64,000 nt of DNA from Kangiella marina (GTDB lineage: Bacteria; Pseudomonadota; Gammaproteobacteria; Enterobacterales; Kangiellaceae): the NCBI RefSeq assembly GCF_039541235.1, contig NZ_BAABFV010000001.1, positions 930,001 to 994,000 on the forward strand, read 5' to 3'. The translations under genes were made by a program, and so were the position numbers. The notes below the pieces were generated by a model. The model did not search any database and was not told the origin of the DNA. It saw nothing but the letters and a program-made list of their open reading frames with translations. Positions 26,192 to 36,221 of this stretch are shown in pieces. Each line of letters opens with the position of its first letter. Position 1 is the first letter of the stretch.

Positions 26192-29100
26192 CTATTTCAC
26201 AAAAGCTTTTTTCACCCAATGCTTAACGTGTGTGGCTTTATAGTACATCAATGGTACTAGCACTAGGGTTACTGCTGTGGACAGCAAGATACCAAACCCT
26301 AGCGATACGCCCATTGGAATCAAGAATTGTGCTTGAGTGGACTTCTCGAAAATTAATGGCATCAAACCAGCAAAAGTCGTTAATGAGGTCAGCATCACTG
26401 GACGTAAACGTCGAACTCCAGCATGTAGAACCGCATCCAACAATGACTCTCCGTACTTGCGACGCTGTTGGTTGATATAGTCGACCAACACTAACGAGTC
26501 ATTAACCACAACTCCCGTTAGCGCCAACATTCCCATCATACTCATGATTGATAAAGGCATTCCCATGATCCAGTGACCAATGGTAGCCATCGCTGCTCCA
26601 AAAGGAATCACAGCCATCACAACGAAGGGCTGTACGTAAGACTTGAAAGGGATGGCTAACAGTATGTATATCGCGAAGAGCACGAAGCCGAGACTGATCA
26701 GTAAATTATAGTTTGACTCTTCTTGATCCCTAGCCTCACCTTCTAAACTAAAGGCCACGCCAGGATACTTTGACACTATGTTGGTGGCGTCGGTGATAAT
26801 TCGACGCTTGATCGCTTCAATATCGGCATTTTCTTTATCGACATCCGCAGTAATATTTAGCGTTCTCTGACGATCAATGCGATAAATCGTTGCGGGACTT
26901 TTGCCATAGGATAACTCTGCTAACTGTGACAGAGGAATTTTTGCCCCCGAAGGCGTATTGATCAGTAAGCTATTCAATCCCTCCAAGCTTCCGCGCTCCT
27001 CTTGCGCCAGTCGCAACATTACCCGCACATCTTCACGACCACGCTGGATTCGCTGGACCTCCACTCCAAAGTAGGAGCTTCGCACTTGTCTCGCTAAATC
27101 ACTGAGACTTAACCCCAGAGTTTCCGCCTGCGGCTTAAGGTTAAACTGAATTTCTTGTTTACCCTTACTAAAACTATCAGCGATATCAAACACCCCAGAA
27201 ACCGTAGACAAACTCTCCTTGACCTCGGTAGCAGCCGCATTTAATCGGTTAATATCCGAGCCACGCAGTTGCACATCAATGGGGTCGCTGCTGCGGCCAA
27301 TCTCAGCTCTAAAAGTCAGCGTTTCAACACCGGGCAAAGGGCCGATCAATTCACGCCACTCGGCGACCAAGCCGGTACTGGTAATTGACTCATCACGTTG
27401 CTCTGGCGGCTTCATTTCCAACATCACGCGACCAATATTTGAAGATGCCGAACCACCGCCCCAAGTTGATCCGCTCGATGAAAAAATGTGTTCAATAACG
27501 GAGTCACCTTCGTCGTTGCGATACTTTTCCTGTAAGCGCAACGCAGCGTTGGTAATGGTCTCAATGTAGGAGTCAGTAACTTCAAACGGAGTTCCTTCCG
27601 GCATTTGTAGCGACACACGTGCAATTTCACTTTGAATGCGTGGGAAGTAAACAAACCGAGTAATCCCACTCGAAATCGTCGCCCAGACTATCAGCAGAAT
27701 CGATACAAAAATAACTAAACTCAAGAACCAGCGATGCAACACAAAAGCGAGAACAGGCTTATAAAACTTTAAAATCGCACTTTCAAAACCCTTAGCGAAT
27801 TTCTGTTGATAGTGAATAATTATATTGGGTTTCTTGCGTTCGCTCTTCGGCTTTGTATGACCAATATGGGCCGGTAAAATTAACTTCGATTCTATCAAAG
27901 AGAAAATCAACACCGGTATGACAATGTACGGGATCTGAGAATAAAAGACGCCCCAGCCGCCGCCCATAAAAGCCAGCGGCAAGAATGCGACCATCGTCGT
28001 GATCACACCAAAGGTGACAGGAACCGCCACCTCTTTGGTTCCATTGATAGCGGCATCTAAAGGTTTGTCACCTTTATTCAGATGGTTATAAATATTTTCA
28101 CCCGTAACGATAGCATCATCAACCACAATGCCAAGGACCAGGATAAACGCAAACAAACTAATAAGGTTTACACTAATACCAAGCTCGGGCATGAAAATCA
28201 TGCCTCCGGCAAAGGCGATGGGGATACCTAAGCTAACCCATAAAGCAATACTCGGTCTCAAGAATAACGCCAGTAGCAAAATAACCAATAACCCACCTTG
28301 GATGGCGGAACTGACCAAGGTGCTCAACCGAGCCTCTAACGGCTCCGATCGATCACGCCATACCGACAAGCTGACTCCCGCTGGAAGTTCCTCCACTTTA
28401 TTGTCTACGTAATCCGTAACGCGCTTCGAAACATCAATGGTACTTTGCGTGCCGGTACGATAAATTTCCAGCTCAATTGATGGTTTTCCATCAAAACGAG
28501 TATTGATATTTTCCTCTTCAAACCCATCCCGAACTTCTGCTAAATCACCGAGCTCTAATATGGTGCCATCAGTGCGAGTTAAAATCGGTATGCGCGTAAA
28601 CTGCTCTCGCGTATAGGACTGCCCTTTAAGACGCAACAAAATATCACCACGCTCTGACCGTACCTGTCCCGCTGATAAGTCGAGCGATCGTTGATTCACT
28701 GCATTGGCGACATCTTGTAGCGTTAAGTTATACTCATTTAATTGAGCTTGGTTAAATTCAATAGCGATTTCATAGGAACGAACGCCAGAGGTTTCGATCT
28801 GGGATAAGCCAGGCAACGATGCTATTTCTTGTTGAATAATTTCAGCATAACGTCTTAAATCTTTTTCCGGCAAGTCGCCACTAACAACCACGCTAATCGC
28901 TTCGCGGCGTCTGATGGACTGCGAAATAATCGGTTTTTCAGCTTCCAACGGTAAAGTGTTTAAGGCATCAACACGACTTTTTACTTGATCGAGTAAATCT
29001 TTGACGTCATAGCCTTCTTCCACTTCGATGCTAACTCTGCCCATGCCTTCCGACGATACCGAGGATAACTGCTTGATCCCTTCTAGGTCGTATATCGCTT

Positions 29101-29302
29101 CCTCGACTCGGGTAGAGACCGTTTGCTCAACCTCCTCCGGCGTCGAGCCTCTAAATGGCACCGATACATTGATGTAATCAAATTCGATGCTAGGGAAGGT
29201 TTCGACAGTGACTCTTTGCCACATGGTGAAAGCGCCCGCAATCAGAATGACGAACATTAACAAGTTCGCCGCCACAGAATTTTTAGCAAACCAACTGATC
29301 AT
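26192..29302 (-). CDS. RND efflux transporter permease subunit
   Basis: A 1036-residue inner-membrane proton-driven pump of the AcrB/MexB superfamily, with twelve helices and two large periplasmic loops. The N-terminus FAKNSVAANLLMFVILIAG, the TM4 proton-relay aspartates in LGIVVDDAIVTGEN and the repeat-related GVVVNDSLVLVDY in TM10 are visible. It lies immediately downstream of its adaptor, and no outer-membrane TolC-type gene is adjacent. Substrates are not predictable. The second-half helices and C-terminal VTLVLVPLMYY look intact. Confidence 0.93.
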   Translation of the reverse strand: MISWFAKNSVAANLLMFVILIAGAFTMWQRVTVETFPSIEFDYINVSVPFRGSTPEEVEQTVSTRVEEAIYDLEGIKQLSSVSSEGMGRVSIEVEEGYDVKDLLDQVKSRVDALNTLPLEAEKPIISQSIRRREAISVVVSGDLPEKDLRRYAEIIQQEIASLPGLSQIETSGVRSYEIAIEFNQAQLNEYNLTLQDVANAVNQRSLDLSAGQVRSERGDILLRLKGQSYTREQFTRIPILTRTDGTILELGDLAEVRDGFEEENINTRFDGKPSIELEIYRTGTQSTIDVSKRVTDYVDNKVEELPAGVSLSVWRDRSEPLEARLSTLVSSAIQGGLLVILLLALFLRPSIALWVSLGIPIAFAGGMIFMPELGISVNLISLFAFILVLGIVVDDAIVTGENIYNHLNKGDKPLDAAINGTKEVAVPVTFGVITTMVAFLPLAFMGGGWGVFYSQIPYIVIPVLIFSLIESKLILPAHIGHTKPKSERKKPNIIIHYQQKFAKGFESAILKFYKPVLAFVLHRWFLSLVIFVSILLIVWATISSGITRFVYFPRIQSEIARVSLQMPEGTPFEVTDSYIETITNAALRLQEKYRNDEGDSVIEHIFSSSGSTWGGGSASSNIGRVMLEMKPPEQRDESITSTGLVAEWRELIGPLPGVETLTFRAEIGRSSDPIDVQLRGSDINRLNAAATEVKESLSTVSGVFDIADSFSKGKQEIQFNLKPQAETLGLSLSDLARQVRSSYFGVEVQRIQRGREDVRVMLRLAQEERGSLEGLNSLLINTPSGAKIPLSQLAELSYGKSPATIYRIDRQRTLNITADVDKENADIEAIKRRIITDATNIVSKYPGVAFSLEGEARDQEESNYNLLISLGFVLFAIYILLAIPFKSYVQPFVVMAVIPFGAAMATIGHWIMGMPLSIMSMMGMLALTGVVVNDSLVLVDYINQQRRKYGESLLDAVLHAGVRRLRPVMLTSLTTFAGLMPLIFEKSTQAQFLIPMGVSLGFGILLSTAVTLVLVPLMYYKATHVKHWVKKAFVK

Positions 29303-29307
29303 TTCGG

Positions 29308-30522
29308 CTACTCCACAGTAGAGTTTGTGGTGGCATTGGCTTCTGGATCACCCTCAGCCTTCATCGCGGCATCTTTCAAGCGAGCTTTTGCGCCATCTGC
29401 GACAAAAGTTAAGCGGGAAGTCACCAACTGCTCGCCCTCTTCGATTATTGGCTCTGACTTATTTGGCGCTATGACCGTATGTTTTTCATCTTGCCATAAG
29501 ATATGAATGTCACGTCGACTAACGCTTTCATTGGCATAAAAGAATACCTGATCATCGGCGGTTAATACGGTTGAAGGCACGACCAGCACATCAGACAGCA
29601 ACTCGCCCTCAATCTCGGCACTGACAAACTGTCCTACCTTTATTTTAGGGTTAGCGCTTAAAAAATCGGAGGGTAACTTAGCGGTGATATACCACTGGCG
29701 CGTTTGCTCATCAATCACACTATCACTTCTATCAAGGGGAACAATCCAAGACTCGGTTTCTCCAGCGAAGTCAGCTTCTAATTTAACTTGAGCAGCTTTC
29801 TTGTTAGGTGACTTTAAAAACTGAACTTTGTTACTTGGTACAGGCAGCCTAACTTCGAGCGAGTCACTCGAAAATATTGTCGCAACCGGAGTATTGCTAT
29901 TTATCAACTCGCCAACGCTGACTAAGCGCTCAACAATATAGCCATCATATGGTGCTACCACGGTCGAGCGACTCAATGTGAGCTTGGCTTTTTCTAAACG
30001 AGCAATTGCCGCGTCCAGTTTAGCTTGTGCCGAAGCTAACTGCGGCTCACGTAAAACGAGGGCATTTGCCGTTTTATTAGGATTAATTTTTTTCCAGTCT
30101 TTTAGCGCCTGCTCTGAACGCGCTTTTTCTTCATTAAGTGCAAGCTGAGCGTTAGCAACTTCAGCTCTGGCGATACGGACTTCAATCTGATAATCCCTAG
30201 CGTCAATCCTTAATAACTCCTGTCCTTTAGCAATTGGCAGGCCGGTTTTAAAGTTTTCGGCAACTGACATCACTTGCCCAGAAACCTGCGCCACGAGCTG
30301 ACTGGATGTTGAGGCTTCAATGTTACCGTAAGAGTCTATAAACACTTGATAATCTTCAAACTGTACCGGCCTAACCTCTACCGTTTCGACAGTTTCCGGA
30401 GCTTTGCGATTAAAGGCTTTAGGCTTACTACTCGTCATCACCTTGAATAAAACGATAACTCCAGCAAGGATGATGATGGGTAAAATAACCGATAACCAAA
30501 GATTTTTCTTTTTACTGTTCAT
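29308..30522 (-). CDS. RND efflux periplasmic adaptor subunit
   Basis: A membrane-fusion protein of about 404 residues linking the RND pump to an outer-membrane channel. The start chosen is MNSKKKNLWLS, which places the signal-anchor helix (LWLSVILPIIILAGVIVLF) at the N-terminus. The frame extends 28 codons further upstream without a good start. A barrel-sandwich half-motif (SSQLVAQVSGQVMSVAENFK), a coiled-coil hairpin with Ala/Glu/Lys heptads around residues 115-180, and YDGYIVERLVSVGELI follow. It precedes the pump gene by five bases. Confidence 0.92.
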   Translation of the reverse strand: MNSKKKNLWLSVILPIIILAGVIVLFKVMTSSKPKAFNRKAPETVETVEVRPVQFEDYQVFIDSYGNIEASTSSQLVAQVSGQVMSVAENFKTGLPIAKGQELLRIDARDYQIEVRIARAEVANAQLALNEEKARSEQALKDWKKINPNKTANALVLREPQLASAQAKLDAAIARLEKAKLTLSRSTVVAPYDGYIVERLVSVGELINSNTPVATIFSSDSLEVRLPVPSNKVQFLKSPNKKAAQVKLEADFAGETESWIVPLDRSDSVIDEQTRQWYITAKLPSDFLSANPKIKVGQFVSAEIEGELLSDVLVVPSTVLTADDQVFFYANESVSRRDIHILWQDEKHTVIAPNKSEPIIEEGEQLVTSRLTFVADGAKARLKDAAMKAEGDPEANATTNSTVE

Positions 30523-30741
30523 AGACTTTTTCGTAAATAGTTGAAATAAATAGGTTTTTCTAAAAACCACATAAGCACAAAATTCTAGCCTGCTTAGTGT
30601 AAACATTTCGTCAAAGACGCACTCTTAAGTGTAGCTTTATAAATGTAACAAGATGTTACTCTGATCCCATAATGAAACTATTAATATATGCCTTTAAACC
30701 ATGTATGCTATGGAGCATCTTCTACTATAAAAGGTCGTAAA

Positions 30742-33564
30742 ATGAATAAAGTAGGACTTATTCTTATAAGATTTGCTGTAACTTTATGTGGGTTAACATT
30801 AATCGCAGCCTGCCAACAAGAGTCAGAAACGAACCAGAAAACCACTGACAATACCAAAGTGGTTCAGTCGTTGGCACAGAAAAATGGCAATGATAAAAAC
30901 GAGCAACAAGATGCAGAGCTACTTAAGGCGTCAAACTACCCCAGCGACTTACCCACGGGGCGACTTCCTTCATCTATAAAGCCGACCAGTTACGACATCA
31001 ACCTCAAGGTTGATCCTAATGAGCCGACGTTTACTGGCAAGGTCGTGATTCAATTGCAACTTGATGAGGCGACGTCTCATATCTGGTTACACGGTAAAGA
31101 TATCATCGCCAAGAGCGTCACCCTAACCGCTAAAGGCCAGCAGCCGTTATCAGGGAACTATGAACAGCTCGACGATACCGGCGTGGTTAAACTGTCTTTT
31201 GAACAACCAATAACGCAGCAATCAGCCAAACTAGTGATTGAGTATGAAGCCCCGTTTAACGAAGCTTTAGAAGGGTTGTACCGTGTTAAAGATGGTGAAT
31301 TAAATTATGCTTTTACTCAATTTGAAGCCACCGCAGCTCGACTGGCTTTCCCGAGTTTTGATGAACCAGCATTTAAAGTGCCGTTTACCTACAGCATGAC
31401 AGTTCGTAACGAACACCGAGCGTTCACTAATACACCAGCAGTATCAGAAACGGATCTTGGTAACGGCTGGAAAACAATCGTTTTCGCTCAATCAAAACCG
31501 CTACCCACGTACCTCATTGCTTTCGCGGTGGGTGACTTTGATGTTGTTGAGTGGCAGGACATTCCTAGCTCAGAAGTTCGAGACTTCAGCATTCCTTTAC
31601 GAGGCATTGCAACCAAAGGCAAAGGACACCGTTTGACCTATGCCTTAAAAAATACCAAGGATATTCTGAACGGCCTTGAACAATACTTCCAGATCCCCTA
31701 CCCATACAAGAAGCTTGATATTGTAGCGGTACCAGACTTTAACGCTGGCGCTATGGAAAATGCTGGCTTGATTACTTATCGTGAGCAGCTCCTATTGTTC
31801 GATAACACCATATCACTTGATCAGAAGCGCGCTTACATGAATGTGCATGCCCATGAGCTTGCGCATCAGTGGTTCGGTAATCTTGTCACTCCAGTCTGGT
31901 GGGATGATATTTGGTTAAATGAAGCCTTCGCCACATGGATGGCTCACGTCTCTAATAACACGGTTTATCCAAAACAAAAATTCCGGCAGGCGTTGCTTGA
32001 GCGGTCATTGAATGTGATGGCTTCGGACAGCTTAATTACTGCTCGTCAAATTCGTCAGCCCATTGAAAGCAATCATGATATTCAATCAGCTTTTGACGGC
32101 ATTACTTACTCAAAAGGTGGCGGCGTGCTCAGCATGCTAGAGGCCTTCCTCGGCCCTGAAAATTTCAGAGCTGGTATTCAGCACTACATGAAAAAGTTTG
32201 AGTTTGAGAATGCTACGGCTCAAGACTTCATCACGGCTATTGGCGAAAAGTCACCCCACATTCCCTTGGAAACCATTCAAGATGCTTTTAATAGCTTCTT
32301 GGAACAGCCTGGTATTCCATTATTAAGTGTTGAGTTAACCTGTAAAGAGAACGCAAAAGCTAGCGTTTCAGTGTCTCAATCACGCTACCTGCCAATTGGT
32401 TCTAAAGGCTCAACAGCCCAAACGTGGAAGGTTCCGGCCTGCTTTAAATATGCTATTGATGGTAACCAACACCAAGTTTGTAGAGTTTTAGAGGGCCAAC
32501 AACAAAGCTTTGAACTTAACGAAGCTGGTTGCCCGGCCTTTGTTATGCCGAATGCTAATGGTGCAGGCTATTATCGCTTTAGTATGGAAAGCGAGGGCTG
32601 GCAGTCTCTGTTGAGTCATAAAGCAGCTCTAAGTACTGAAGAGATGATGTCGCTCAATAACAGCCTTCAAGGCGCGATTAATGCTGGCAAAATGTCTTTT
32701 ACAGACTTAGTTGAGATAGCTCCTCAGATCATTGCTTCAGAATCAGAAGCTATTGCGATGGGGCCTAGTAAATTATTAAGCTTTGTTTATAGCAGGGTCG
32801 CCAAGACAGACGAACAAAAAGCTAAACTAGCCAGTTTAAACCGATCTCTTTATGGACAGAAACTGACGGAGCTTGGCCTTGAAACCCAAAAAGAAGATTC
32901 GGTTAATACCATTCGAATGAGAACGGGCTTAATTAACTTTCTATCTGATCAGGGTGAAGATAAAGCGGTACGACAATACCTGACGGATATGGCGATTGCT
33001 TATACAGGTTATAAAGTTGATGGCAATATGCATCCTGAAAAAGCCGACAGCAATGTGATTAGTACTGCACTACAAGTAGCGGTTGAAGATTTAGGAACTC
33101 CTTTCGCTAAACACTTAAAAATGCAACTTGATTCGTCCAATGATGGCACAGTTCGCGGTCGTCTTTTAGGAGGCTTAGGAGCGGTGCAGGATCCTGAATA
33201 TGCTGCTGAGTTAAGAGAACTGATCCTGTCCGAGGAGCTACGTGATAATGAAATTTATTCCATTATGGTTGGCCAGCTCAATGACGACGAACTCCAACAG
33301 CCTATGTGGGAGTGGTTCAAAACCAATATCGAAGGGATTAAATCGCGTATTCCCCCCTTTGGCCAGAATCGCCTACCAGTAGTCGGGCAGTTTTTTTGTT
33401 CAAGCACAATGAAGGCAGACTATAAAGCATTCTTTAAACCCATTGTTGAAGAGTTAGCCGGAGCTCCGAGGCCTTACCAACAAAGCTTAGAATCCATCGA
33501 GCTTTGTATGGCACAAGCCAAGTTCCACCGAGATAACGTGCAACAATACTTAAGCAATCAATAA
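30742..33564 (+). CDS. M1 family aminopeptidase, predicted lipoprotein
   Basis: A zinc aminopeptidase of about 940 residues. The start at MNKVGLIL places a lipoprotein signal with lipobox LIAAC, so the mature protein should be lipid-anchored; the frame runs 18 codons further upstream. Substrate-recognition GAMENAG and zinc-binding HELAHQWFGN with the downstream NEAFATW glutamate are all present. An ERAP1-like C-terminal helical domain occupies the last 330 residues. It removes N-terminal amino acids from peptides in the periplasm (inference from the signal). It is a single gene with a strong terminator. Confidence 0.92.
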   Translation: MNKVGLILIRFAVTLCGLTLIAACQQESETNQKTTDNTKVVQSLAQKNGNDKNEQQDAELLKASNYPSDLPTGRLPSSIKPTSYDINLKVDPNEPTFTGKVVIQLQLDEATSHIWLHGKDIIAKSVTLTAKGQQPLSGNYEQLDDTGVVKLSFEQPITQQSAKLVIEYEAPFNEALEGLYRVKDGELNYAFTQFEATAARLAFPSFDEPAFKVPFTYSMTVRNEHRAFTNTPAVSETDLGNGWKTIVFAQSKPLPTYLIAFAVGDFDVVEWQDIPSSEVRDFSIPLRGIATKGKGHRLTYALKNTKDILNGLEQYFQIPYPYKKLDIVAVPDFNAGAMENAGLITYREQLLLFDNTISLDQKRAYMNVHAHELAHQWFGNLVTPVWWDDIWLNEAFATWMAHVSNNTVYPKQKFRQALLERSLNVMASDSLITARQIRQPIESNHDIQSAFDGITYSKGGGVLSMLEAFLGPENFRAGIQHYMKKFEFENATAQDFITAIGEKSPHIPLETIQDAFNSFLEQPGIPLLSVELTCKENAKASVSVSQSRYLPIGSKGSTAQTWKVPACFKYAIDGNQHQVCRVLEGQQQSFELNEAGCPAFVMPNANGAGYYRFSMESEGWQSLLSHKAALSTEEMMSLNNSLQGAINAGKMSFTDLVEIAPQIIASESEAIAMGPSKLLSFVYSRVAKTDEQKAKLASLNRSLYGQKLTELGLETQKEDSVNTIRMRTGLINFLSDQGEDKAVRQYLTDMAIAYTGYKVDGNMHPEKADSNVISTALQVAVEDLGTPFAKHLKMQLDSSNDGTVRGRLLGGLGAVQDPEYAAELRELILSEELRDNEIYSIMVGQLNDDELQQPMWEWFKTNIEGIKSRIPPFGQNRLPVVGQFFCSSTMKADYKAFFKPIVEELAGAPRPYQQSLESIELCMAQAKFHRDNVQQYLSNQ

Positions 33565-33576
33565 TTCATGGTCACT

Positions 33577-33604
33577 AAAAAGCGCTCCTCGGAGCGCTTT
33601 TTTT
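33577..33604. terminator. Terminator after the M1 peptidase gene
   Basis: AAAAAGCGCTCC-TC-GGAGCGCTTTTTTT: a stem of at least 8 bp of GC-rich pairs plus A/T flanks, between convergent genes, so it may work in both directions. Confidence 0.88.
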
Positions 33605-33626
33605 ATCTCTGATAAAGCGATGACTA

Positions 33627-34826
33627 TCAGTTCTTTTCAGCAAGCAGTTTCTTCTGAATCACCACCATGGCGAAAACACCATAACTAATCGCGAACGTTA
33701 AGAAGGTTTCAACACTGTCAAATAATGAAAAGAGGTAAGGCGCTATCCCCGTCGAGATAATCATGGTTGCGGAAACCAGCGCACGAATCGCGCCGAGATG
33801 AGTATTACCAAAAACTTCCGCGTAAAACGAATTAATAACAGGGCCACTGGATGCCACTGTCATTCCGGCTAAAAACATAAATGCCAACAACCAAGCTTTA
33901 TGGTCGCCAATATACAAACACACCATCCCTAACACCAGTGGAAGTAAATACCACCTCATATAAACCCGAGGGTGCGTAGCATCGACTAATGGCCCAGTAA
34001 GAATAGCGCCTAAAAAGTGGATAAATCCGTAAAGCATTAACCCAATCGAAAGCCAATCCAATGTCCAGCCTTTACCATCAATTAATATTGTCTGATGAAA
34101 AAAGATGCCGGTGATTAAAAACGCTGGGCCAATGATTGCAGGTAATATTAACCAAAAGCGCCAATCAGACATCACTTCCGACCGTGACCAGTCTTTTGCG
34201 TCAGAAGCTTGCTCGGTCTTTTCAGACATTTCATGAACCGGTACCAGATCCGCCTTTTTCAATAACCACAGTAATAATGGAAAAACTAGGACCAACGCAA
34301 CAATGGCATAACTGTGCCAACTGGTGGTATGACCGTAATTTTTCAATAATCCAACGGCAATCGCTGGCATGATCATCTCACCAAATGCCATGCCCTGTAA
34401 CGATAAACTCACCGCTTTTCCACGGTGCTGTGGGATGTAGCGCATCAGAGTTGTCACTGCAATGTGTGTCATTAAACCTTGCCCACACAAGCGTATCCCC
34501 AGATAGGAAAAGAACAGCATGATTAGGTTGGAACTATTGGCGAACAAGATACAGGAGCCGATCAAGCCCAGGATAACGATAGTCGTAAATGTCTTAACGT
34601 CAATATCATCAATCTTGGCGCCGACAAAAAAGATGGTAAAACCACTGATCAAAGTGGCAACGGAATACACCAAACTCAGGTTATCTTTTTCCAGTAAGAG
34701 ATTACCGATCAAGTCTTTGTTGAATAGTGAGATAAAGAAGGTTTGCCCAAGGTTTCCAACAAAAACACAAAGAAAACCGAATAACAGCAAATACTTATTA
34801 CTTTTGACAAAACTGAGGTAATTCAT
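33627..34826 (-). CDS. MFS transporter
   Basis: A 399-residue major facilitator protein with about twelve helices. It shows MFS features such as the loop after helix 2 (VGAKIDDIDVKTF, a poor match to the consensus), RYIPQHRGKAVSLSLQG in the helix 4-5 region, and a second-half counterpart (GPLVDATHPRVY). The pattern resembles oxalate/formate-type or monocarboxylate-type MFS permeases, but the substrate is unknown. It is 76 bases downstream of another MFS gene on the same strand. Confidence 0.82.
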   Translation of the reverse strand: MNYLSFVKSNKYLLLFGFLCVFVGNLGQTFFISLFNKDLIGNLLLEKDNLSLVYSVATLISGFTIFFVGAKIDDIDVKTFTTIVILGLIGSCILFANSSNLIMLFFSYLGIRLCGQGLMTHIAVTTLMRYIPQHRGKAVSLSLQGMAFGEMIMPAIAVGLLKNYGHTTSWHSYAIVALVLVFPLLLWLLKKADLVPVHEMSEKTEQASDAKDWSRSEVMSDWRFWLILPAIIGPAFLITGIFFHQTILIDGKGWTLDWLSIGLMLYGFIHFLGAILTGPLVDATHPRVYMRWYLLPLVLGMVCLYIGDHKAWLLAFMFLAGMTVASSGPVINSFYAEVFGNTHLGAIRALVSATMIISTGIAPYLFSLFDSVETFLTFAISYGVFAMVVIQKKLLAEKN

Positions 34827-34902
34827 GGCAAACGCCGTGACGCTAGAAATTTGGAGGCATTATACTCCTCGCAGTTAGAAGTTACAGCCTAGCCAACTCC
34901 GG

Positions 34903-36213
34903 CTAGTGTTGAACTTCTTTTAACCCAAGCGCTAAGATTGCAGCAATCAAACACATTACCGCCATTAACCCCAAAACCACAATTTGCCCGAAGTACTGAG
35001 CAATGGCGCTAAAGCCTACGCCCGTTAATAAAATTAGGCCGATGATAGTGTTGGATAAAGCCGTATAGGCGGCACGATTATCCGCTGTCGCCATATCCAC
35101 TAGATGGGTCGAACGGCCTAGCCTAACACCATGGTACGCCACCATTAAAACAAATAATAACGCAGGTAATACAATGCTATGAGCTATCAGTTGGTACTTC
35201 GCCAAAACCACGGTTGCGGCTAACGCTACCATCGCCACCACTGACGAAAAAATAAGGACCTTACGACTGGATTTATCCGCCAACCAGCCCCACACATAAC
35301 TGCTCAGGAAACTGGCAAGCGATGACGCTAAGACCAATGCCCCTAAACCGCCCAGCATCGAGTCAAGCTTGTCGACGCCACCTTCACCATTTAGCGTCAC
35401 CATAAAGGGCGGTGCCAACGCCGTTGCAATCAGTAACGCTCTAACGCTTATAAACAGTAATAGCTGCTTATCCTTTAATAGCGATAAATTCTGCTTCGCC
35501 ACGGCTAACGGGTTACCACCACCCTCCGTCGATCCTGATGCCTCTTCTAATTTAGTGAACATCAAGCTGGCAAAGATCCACAAAAGTGCAGCAATGGAAA
35601 GCGCTATGAGCACTAGCGTCATGCGGTCAACATAGTCTGACGCCAGTATTAAGCCAAAGCCAACAACTGCTGCTGACGCGACTGAGGCAGCCAAGCCCGT
35701 GACTTTCCCTCGCATCGACTTAGAAACCGTTTTGCCAAGAACATCTTTATAAGAAACGGAGCACACACTCCGCGCAACGGCAAGAATGCCTAGCAAAATG
35801 ACAATAGCAACTCCGGCTTGTTTACCTTCTAGCAATACAGCACTCACCACCATACCGGCTACCGACAAGCCTTGTACCAAGCATCCCAGCGCCCAAGCCC
35901 ACTTTCTTTGCGGTAAACGTCTCAAGGCGCCCGCTGTGAACAACTGGGGTAACAAAGCTCCCGCTTCTCTAATAGGCACTAATAAGCCCACCAGAAAAGT
36001 CGACGCGCCTAGCGCTGACAGCAACCAGCTGAGGATTAGCTTTGGATCAATAAGGCCATCGGCAATCTTGGTCGATGCCAACGAAATGATATGAGTCGAG
36101 ACATTTTTTGGTTGATGATCGCAGGCCTGCTCAGGAATATCTTTACAGACCCGCCCATCATCACCACTGTTGATTGCCTCATAGACTTGCTCAACAGTGG
36201 TTCGCTTTGACAC
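34903..36213 (-). CDS. MFS transporter, coupled to acnA
   Basis: A 436-residue protein with about twelve helices. It has an unusual soluble N-terminal extension of about 50 residues (including ACDHQPKN) before the first helix (WLLSALGASTFLVGLLVP). The start is GTG, and its ribosome-binding AAGGA overlaps the end of acnA eight bases upstream, suggesting one transcript. The helix 2-3 loop has RRLPQRKWAW instead of the canonical MFS motif. No substrate can be assigned. Confidence 0.8.
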   Translation of the reverse strand: MSKRTTVEQVYEAINSGDDGRVCKDIPEQACDHQPKNVSTHIISLASTKIADGLIDPKLILSWLLSALGASTFLVGLLVPIREAGALLPQLFTAGALRRLPQRKWAWALGCLVQGLSVAGMVVSAVLLEGKQAGVAIVILLGILAVARSVCSVSYKDVLGKTVSKSMRGKVTGLAASVASAAVVGFGLILASDYVDRMTLVLIALSIAALLWIFASLMFTKLEEASGSTEGGGNPLAVAKQNLSLLKDKQLLLFISVRALLIATALAPPFMVTLNGEGGVDKLDSMLGGLGALVLASSLASFLSSYVWGWLADKSSRKVLIFSSVVAMVALAATVVLAKYQLIAHSIVLPALLFVLMVAYHGVRLGRSTHLVDMATADNRAAYTALSNTIIGLILLTGVGFSAIAQYFGQIVVLGLMAVMCLIAAILALGLKEVQH

Positions 36214-36221
36214 TGAGTAAC